From Cryobacterium melibiosiphilum (GTDB lineage: Bacteria; Actinomycetota; Actinomycetes; Actinomycetales; Microbacteriaceae), in the NCBI RefSeq assembly GCF_003602235.1, contig NZ_QZVS01000093.1, positions 62,001 to 126,000 on the forward strand: a stretch of DNA of 64,000 bases. Direction: 5' to 3'. Below are positions 59,122 through 64,000 of this stretch, one piece after another (positions within the stretch are counted from its first letter, which is position 1; each line of letters begins with the position of its first letter). The position numbers and the translations under genes were made by a program. A model generated the notes under the pieces. The model ran no database searches, was not told where the DNA came from, and saw nothing but the letters and a program-made list of their open reading frames with translations.

Positions 59122-60149
59122 CAGCGCACCTCCGTCACGGTCGTGAGCAGGCGCACGCGGCCGAGCGCGGCATCCACTCGGTCATCATCGGCATGCAGGG
59201 CGAGGGTGAGGTGACCGAACGGACGCCCCTGGATTTCGTTGACCCCGCCGTAGATCACCTGGAACGGAACGTCGGCACGCACGAACTCGCCGAAGACCTC
59301 GGACTGGTCCACCGCGGTGTCGCGGAACGACAGTGTCACGATACGTCCGGAGTGGCGTTCGCGCAGCACCGCGAGCTCGGACGCCGACGGCACCCCCTTC
59401 ACGACCGTCGACACGAAACGAGCGGATGCCGCGTGCTGAGGGTTCGAGAACACGTCGAACACGGGACCCCGCTCGATGACGGCGCCCTGGTCCATGACCG
59501 CGACCTTCGTCGCGATGGTCTGGATGACATCCATTTCGTGTGTGATGACGATGATTGTGATGCCGAGTTCGGCGTTGACGCGCTTCAGCAACGCGAGCAC
59601 TTCGTGCGTGGTCTCGGGATCGAGGGCGCTGGTGGCCTCGTCGGCGAGCAGGATGCTCGGGGAGGTCGCGAGCGCCCGGGCGATGCCCACGCGCTGCTTC
59701 TGGCCGCCGGAGAGCTGGTCGGGGTACGACGCCGCCTTGTCGCTCAGGCCGACGAAACTCAGCAGTTCGGCGACCCGCGCAACGCGCTCCGACTTCGGCA
59801 CCCCGGCGACCTCGAGCGGATACGCCACGTTACCGGCGACGGTACGCGAGCCGAGCAGGTTGAACTGCTGGAAGATCATGCCGATGCCGAGCCGGATCTT
59901 GCGCAACTCGCGCTCGGGCAGTCCGACGATGTCGCGCCCGTTGATGAAGATCTCGCCGCCGGTGGCGCGTTCGAGCGCGTTCACGAGGCGAACCAGAGTG
60001 CTCTTGCCGGCACCGGAATACCCAATGATGCCGTAGATGTCGCCGGCCTCGACGTCGAGGCTCACCGAGTCGATGGCCGTGACGGTGGCGCCACCCTTCG
60101 TGCTGCTCGGGTAGCTCTTGCTGACGTTCCGCAGCGACACAACGCTCAT
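59121..60149 (-). CDS. metN: Methionine ABC transporter ATP-binding protein MetN
   Basis: ATPase of 342 aa: Walker A GYSGAGKST, MIFQQFNLLGSRTVAGNVAYPLE, signature LSGGQKQRVGIARAL, Walker B LLADEATSALDPETT and THEMDVI are exact MetN features. The C-terminal NIL/ACT-like domain (about 265-342; HADDDRVDAALGRVRLLT) binds methionine and gives feedback inhibition of import. ATG with GGAAG upstream. A strong hairpin separates it from metQ. Confidence 0.96.
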   Translation of the reverse strand: MSVVSLRNVSKSYPSSTKGGATVTAIDSVSLDVEAGDIYGIIGYSGAGKSTLVRLVNALERATGGEIFINGRDIVGLPERELRKIRLGIGMIFQQFNLLGSRTVAGNVAYPLEVAGVPKSERVARVAELLSFVGLSDKAASYPDQLSGGQKQRVGIARALATSPSILLADEATSALDPETTHEVLALLKRVNAELGITIIVITHEMDVIQTIATKVAVMDQGAVIERGPVFDVFSNPQHAASARFVSTVVKGVPSASELAVLRERHSGRIVTLSFRDTAVDQSEVFGEFVRADVPFQVIYGGVNEIQGRPFGHLTLALHADDDRVDAALGRVRLLTTVTEVR

Positions 60150-60172
60150 GGATGTTCTTCCTTCAATCACGA

Positions 60173-60207
60173 GTGAGCAGCCGGTGCGCGCGGCACCGGC
60201 TGCTCAC
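60173..60207 (-). terminator. Perfect 15-bp stem-loop between metQ and metN
   Basis: Arms GTGAGCAGCCGGTGC and its complement with a five-base GCGCG loop, inside the operon and downstream of metQ. It probably ends or stabilises most metQ transcripts so that the binding protein is made in excess. Confidence 0.8.
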
Positions 60208-60259
60208 GCGCGGGGTTCGTTCGGGTGACGCGGGTGGACGACGCGGGTGGGGAGAAAGA

Positions 60260-61180
60260 CTACTCGGCGGCTTCGACGTCGGCGGTCACGCCGACGAGGG
60301 CCTCTTCGAGCTCGGCGGTCGTTGCGGCGAGCGGCACCGCAGTGTCGCCGGACACGGCGAGCAGGCCGTCCTGCACGTCCTGGTTGGTCTGGAAGATCTC
60401 GATCAACCTCAGGAACGTCTCGTTGTCCTTGTCCTCGTCGCGCGAGGCGAAGACGTTGATGTACGCGAACGCGCCCTCATCGGTCGGGTCGTCGGCGGCG
60501 AGGGCGCCCTCGAAGGTGAGGCCGGCCTTCTCCACGAAGTCGTTGTTGATGACGGCCGCGGCGACGTCGGTGAGCGACGCTGCGGTGAGGGAGGCTTCGA
60601 GCGCCGTCACGGTCACCTTCGAGTTCTCCTCATCGATGTCCTGCAGGCCGGACAGGTTGTTGCCGCCGCCGTCGAGGGCGATGAGGCCCTCGGCCTGCAG
60701 CAGCAGCAACGCGCGGGCGAGGTTGGTCGCGTCGTTCGGCACGGCGACGGTGTCGCCCTCCGAGATTTCGTCGAGACCGTCGTACTGAGTCGAGTAAAGG
60801 CCGAGCGGGTAGATCGCGGTGGAACCGATCGGGGCCAGGTCGGAGCCGCTCGACACGTTGTAGTCCGCGAGGAAGACCAGGTGCTGGAACTGGTTCATGT
60901 CCAGCTCGCCTTCGCTGACGGCCGGGTTCAGCTGCGTGTAGTCGGCGAAGTCGACGAGCTCGATGCTGATGCCCTCTTCGGCGGCGGCGTCCTGATAGAT
61001 GTCCCAGTACGGGTCGCTCGCGCCGATGACACCAATCTGGATGACGTCGTCTTCGGTGCCCGTGGCCGCCTCGTTCGAGCCGCCGGCGCATCCGGCCAGC
61101 ATCGCGACAACCGGAACGGCCACGAGGGCGCTGAGCCAGGACTTCTTCACGGAACGAGACTGCTTGAGGGGGTTTTGCAC
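60260..61180 (-). CDS. metQ: Methionine-binding lipoprotein MetQ
   Basis: NlpA/MetQ family substrate-binding lipoprotein of 306 aa. Lipobox LAGC with Cys31 after a hydrophobic signal; the mature part shows IGVIGASDPYWDIYQDAAAEE, VDFADYTQLNPAVSEGELDMNQFQH, LGLYS, VAVPNDATNLARALLLLQ and AAVINNDFVEKAGL, the family pattern. GTG start with AGGAAA upstream. First gene of the methionine import operon. Confidence 0.95.
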   Translation of the reverse strand: MQNPLKQSRSVKKSWLSALVAVPVVAMLAGCAGGSNEAATGTEDDVIQIGVIGASDPYWDIYQDAAAEEGISIELVDFADYTQLNPAVSEGELDMNQFQHLVFLADYNVSSGSDLAPIGSTAIYPLGLYSTQYDGLDEISEGDTVAVPNDATNLARALLLLQAEGLIALDGGGNNLSGLQDIDEENSKVTVTALEASLTAASLTDVAAAVINNDFVEKAGLTFEGALAADDPTDEGAFAYINVFASRDEDKDNETFLRLIEIFQTNQDVQDGLLAVSGDTAVPLAATTAELEEALVGVTADVEAAE

Positions 61181-61333
61181 GGGATTTCCTTTGACTGTGG
61201 GTGGAGTGCCGGTCAGTATCGACGAGCGCATCCGGGCACAGAGAAACCACTGAGAAAAAGGTGGGGGTCTGTGCCGCAGCTCCGCGAGGCACCTGACAAC
61301 GATAACCGGCGAAACTGCGAGCCCAGACCACCC

Positions 61334-61350
61334 GTGACACACGCTGTCAC
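61334..61350. promoter_or_regulatory. Inverted repeat upstream of metQ, candidate operator
   Basis: GTGACA and TGTCAC, five bases apart, lie about 155 bp upstream of the metQ start and just after the stop codon of the ABC-F gene. No SAM riboswitch pattern was recognised in this gap, so a protein repressor is more likely. Confidence 0.35.
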
Positions 61351-61363
61351 AGAACCTGCGCGC

Positions 61364-63157
61364 TTAGCTCTCCAGGAGAACGGAAAGTTCGACCCAGCGG
61401 GTTTCGAGCGCCGCGACGGATGCTTCGAGTTCGCTGAGTTTCACACCGAGCGCCCCGAGACCGACAAAATCGGACTGGTCGTGGGCGGCGATCTTCTCGT
61501 GCTTGAGCACGATGCGGTCCTGCAGTTTGATCACCTTGCGGTCGATCGAGGCGAGCTCCTTCTGCGCGTTGCGCAGCTCGGCGCCGCCGAGGGAGGACAC
61601 CTTCTTGGCCGGACCGGAGGCATCCGTCGGCGAGCCCTGTGCGGGACCGGCGACGGCCTTGCGGCGCAGCTCGAGGTACTGGTCGACGCCGCCGGGCAGG
61701 TGGCGGAAGGCGCCGTCCATGACCGCGTACTGGTTGTCGGTGACGCGCTCGATCAGGTATCGGTCGTGCGAGACGACGAGCAGGGTGCCGGGGAAGGAGT
61801 CGAGCAGGTCTTCCATGGCGGCGAGCATGTCGGTGTCGAGGTCGTTTGTGGGCTCGTCGAGGATCAGCACGTTCGGCTCGTCAAGCACGATCAGCAGCAG
61901 CTGCAGGCGGCGCTTCTGTCCACCGGAGAGGTCCTTGACCTGGGTGGTCAGCTGCGCGCTCAGAAAGCCCATGCGCTCGAGCATCTGGCCGGGCGTGATC
62001 TCCTTGCCGCCGGCCATGTAGCTCGTCTTCTGGCGTCCGATGACGTCGCTGACGCGGTCGTTGCGGATCTCGTCGAGCTCGAACAGCTGCTGCGTGAGCA
62101 CGGCGACCTTGATGGTCTTGCCGCGCTTGACGTGTCCGGTCGTGGGCTGCAGCGAGCCGGCGACGAGGTTCAGCAGCGTGGACTTGCCGGCGCCGTTGAC
62201 GCCCATGATGCCGGTGCGCTCCCCCGGCGCGATGCGCCAGGTGATGTCGTTCAGCACGGTCTTATCGCCGAACTTCACGCCGATGTCGATGAGGTCCACG
62301 ACGTCCTTGCCGAGGCGCTGCATGGCCATCGACTGCATCGACACGGTGTCGCGGGGCGGCGGCTCGTTCTCGATCAGCACGTTCGCGGCGTCGATGCGGA
62401 ACTTGGGCTTCGCGGTGCGGGCCGGGGCGCCGCGGCGCAGCCAGGCAAGTTCCTTTTTCATCAGGTTCTGGCGCTTGGCCTCGACGACGGAACCCATGCG
62501 GTCGCGCTCGACGCGCTGCAGGATGTAGGCGGCGTAACCACCCTCGAAGGGTTCGATGAGGCGGTCGTGCACTTCCCAGGTGATGTTGCAGACCTCGTCG
62601 AGGAACCACCGGTCGTGGGTGACGACCACGAGGCCGCCGGACTGGGTGGCCCAGCGGGTCTTGAGGTGACCGGCGAGCCAGCTGATGCCCTCCACGTCGA
62701 GGTGGTTGGTGGGCTCATCGAGGAAGATGACGTCGTGGTCGCCGATCAGCACCGCGGCGAGGGCGACGCGGCGACGCTGGCCACCGGAGAGGTCGTCGAC
62801 GAGGGCATCCCAGGGGATGTCCCGCACGAGGCCGCCGATGACGTCGCGCACCTTGGCGTCGCCGGCCCAGACGTGTTCCTCGATGTTGCCGACGACGGTG
62901 TGGCCCACGGTCTGGCCGGATACGAGGTCGTCGGACTGGTCGAGCATGCCGATCGTGACGCCGCGGCGACGGGTGACGCGGCCGCCGTCGGGTTCCATGC
63001 GGCCGGCGAGCAGGCGCATGAGGGTGGACTTGCCGTCGCCGTTCTTGCCGACGACGCCGATGCGGTCGCCCTCGTTCAGGCCGGCGGTGACCTCGTCGAA
63101 GATGACGCGGGTGGGAAATTCGAGGTGTAGGGACTCAGCCCCGAGCAGATGTGCCAT
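61364..63157 (-). CDS. ABC-F family ATPase (Uup-like)
   Basis: Ribosome-associated ABC protein of 597 aa without membrane segments. Two nucleotide-binding domains: first GKNGDGKST (37-45), LSGGQRRRVALA, FLDEPTNHLD; second GVNGAGKST, LSGGQKRRLQLL, LILDEPTNDLD. The linker between them is rich in basic residues, and a C-terminal coiled coil (about 530-597; ELRNAQKELASIDRKVIKLQDRI) fits the Uup subgroup. ATG with GGAGG four bases upstream. Such proteins help stalled translation; an antibiotic-resistance role is not indicated. Confidence 0.93.
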   Translation of the reverse strand: MAHLLGAESLHLEFPTRVIFDEVTAGLNEGDRIGVVGKNGDGKSTLMRLLAGRMEPDGGRVTRRRGVTIGMLDQSDDLVSGQTVGHTVVGNIEEHVWAGDAKVRDVIGGLVRDIPWDALVDDLSGGQRRRVALAAVLIGDHDVIFLDEPTNHLDVEGISWLAGHLKTRWATQSGGLVVVTHDRWFLDEVCNITWEVHDRLIEPFEGGYAAYILQRVERDRMGSVVEAKRQNLMKKELAWLRRGAPARTAKPKFRIDAANVLIENEPPPRDTVSMQSMAMQRLGKDVVDLIDIGVKFGDKTVLNDITWRIAPGERTGIMGVNGAGKSTLLNLVAGSLQPTTGHVKRGKTIKVAVLTQQLFELDEIRNDRVSDVIGRQKTSYMAGGKEITPGQMLERMGFLSAQLTTQVKDLSGGQKRRLQLLLIVLDEPNVLILDEPTNDLDTDMLAAMEDLLDSFPGTLLVVSHDRYLIERVTDNQYAVMDGAFRHLPGGVDQYLELRRKAVAGPAQGSPTDASGPAKKVSSLGGAELRNAQKELASIDRKVIKLQDRIVLKHEKIAAHDQSDFVGLGALGVKLSELEASVAALETRWVELSVLLES

Positions 63158-63257
63158 AGCCTCCGAGTTTAGCCGACGCCCGCGCCGGCCGCCTGTGCCC
63201 GGTTCGTCGCTGGTTGAGATCTCGACAAGCGGTGGGTGCGCGGATGCCGCGGGGCGG

Positions 63258-64000
63258 TTAGTCGTGGATGAGGCGGGCACCACGTACCGGGCCGGTAGCC
63301 CGCACCACGCGCAGCCGGGCGGCGCTCAGGGCGACCTGCAGCTCGAGCGCGCTGTCGGCATCCGCTACCAAAAAGGCCACCGTGGGGCCGGAGCCCGAGA
63401 GGATGCCGGCCAGTGCGCCGTTCTCCTCGCCGAGCTGCAGCACCTTGCCGAGGCCCGGTGCGAGGTGCAGCGCCGGGGCCTGCAGGTCGTTGTAGAGGCT
63501 TTCGGCGAGCATGACCGCGTCGCCGGCGCGCAGCGCCTGCAGCACGTTCGCGTCGACGGTGGGCTGGCGCTGCGCCGGAAAGATGTCCTGCGCGTGGCGG
63601 GTGCGGTGCCGGTCGAGCTCCTTGTAGACGGCCGGGGTCGACATGCCGAAGTCGGCGATGGCGAGCACCCACTGGAACTTGCCCTTGGCCAGGGCCGGGC
63701 TGAGTTGGTCACCGCGGCCGGTACCGATCGCGGTGCCGCCGGTGAAGGCGAAGGGCACGTCGGCGCCGAGCTGGGCGCCGAGTTCGAGCAGCTCGTCCTT
63801 GCTCGCGGCCGTTCCCCAGAGCGCGTCACAGGCGAGCAGGGTGGCGGCGGCATCCGCTGACCCGCCACCCATACCACCGGCGATCGGAACGTGTTTCTCG
63901 ATTTCGAGGTGAACCCCGCCGCGGAAGCCGGTCTTGCGGGCGAGCAGGCGCGCGGCCTTGATGGCGAGGTTGCTGCCGTCGACGGCGAGGCCGGAGGTGT
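63258..64000 (-). CDS. ispE: 4-diphosphocytidyl-2-C-methyl-D-erythritol kinase (5' end outside window)
   Basis: MEP-pathway kinase of isoprenoid synthesis, GHMP superfamily. The visible 246 residues lack the N-terminus. The GHMP phosphate loop [14 protein letters not shown] is near the start of the fragment, followed by [21 protein letters not shown], and the C-terminal [13 protein letters not shown] motif. It lies upstream of the ABC-F gene on the same strand, 100 bp apart. Confidence 0.94.
   Translation of the reverse strand, partial: TSGLAVDGSNLAIKAARLLARKTGFRGGVHLEIEKHVPIAGGMGGGSADAAATLLACDALWGTAASKDELLELGAQLGADVPFAFTGGTAIGTGRGDQLSPALAKGKFQWVLAIADFGMSTPAVYKELDRHRTRHAQDIFPAQRQPTVDANVLQALRAGDAVMLAESLYNDLQAPALHLAPGLGKVLQLGEENGALAGILSGSGPTVAFLVADADSALELQVALSAARLRVVRATGPVRGARLIHD

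Noticed and set aside
61181..61363. SAM riboswitch upstream of metQ
   Set aside because: I could not build a SAM-I, SAM-II or SAM-IV core from the sequence; only a short inverted repeat stands out. A covariance-model search would settle it.

Overview
The window is chromosomal DNA of a high-GC actinobacterium, most likely a Microbacteriaceae (order Micrococcales). Supports are the mycothiol S-conjugate amidase Mca beside a DUF4307 gene and greA, the eno / DivIC-like / DUF501 / S8 protease run, NDH-2, ATGA stop-start overlaps throughout, and constant use of GGATGCC/GCATCCG in genes. Two tRNA genes (Leu-UAA, Gln-UUG) are present. I found no rRNA, insertion sequence, prophage or CRISPR array.

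Layout. 1-16.4 kb: mca, DUF4307, greA, ilvA, an AI-2E-type permease, a YcaQ-like glycosylase, htpX-lemA, an ABC exporter, a GH1 homologue without its nucleophile, an aldonolactone-oxidase-like flavoprotein, a large Ig-repeat membrane protein, a Ppx/GppA phosphatase and a DUF1905/YdeI protein. 16.4-23.3 kb: tRNA-Leu, NDH-2, S8 protease, DUF501, divIC, eno, hisS. 23.4-33.4 kb: an ABC exporter, mazG, nhaA, mfd, a 736-bp repeat-filled gap, pth and rplY. 33.7-40 kb: a gluconate module (gntK-gntP-SDR-idnD-like, a GntR regulator, and gnd reading the other way). 40-43.7 kb: two clusters of a 23-bp hairpin repeat around a small membrane-protein gene, then prsA, glmU and tRNA-Gln.

44.3-58.3 kb is the most unusual part. 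Eleven genes on the minus strand form one apparent operon: a small unknown protein, pstC, pstA, a membrane-anchored pstS, two further secreted substrate-binding-like proteins (931 and 363 aa), a WxL-type surface protein, a DUF916-type membrane protein, an LASTG-bearing surface protein, a sortase-fold protein that has lost its catalytic His and Cys, and pstB. Three PHO-box-like 11-bp repeats lie upstream. The inference is a phosphate-responsive module that combines a Pst transporter with a set of cell-envelope proteins.

58.4-64 kb: a metQ-metN-metI methionine importer, an ABC-F ATPase and the 3' part of ispE. Hairpins occur inside several operons (after metQ, after the WxL gene, before the 363-aa binding protein) and may let the most abundant secreted product outrun the rest of its operon. 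Most start codons were chosen from Shine-Dalgarno spacing, overlap with the upstream gene, or a -10 element placed for leaderless transcription.
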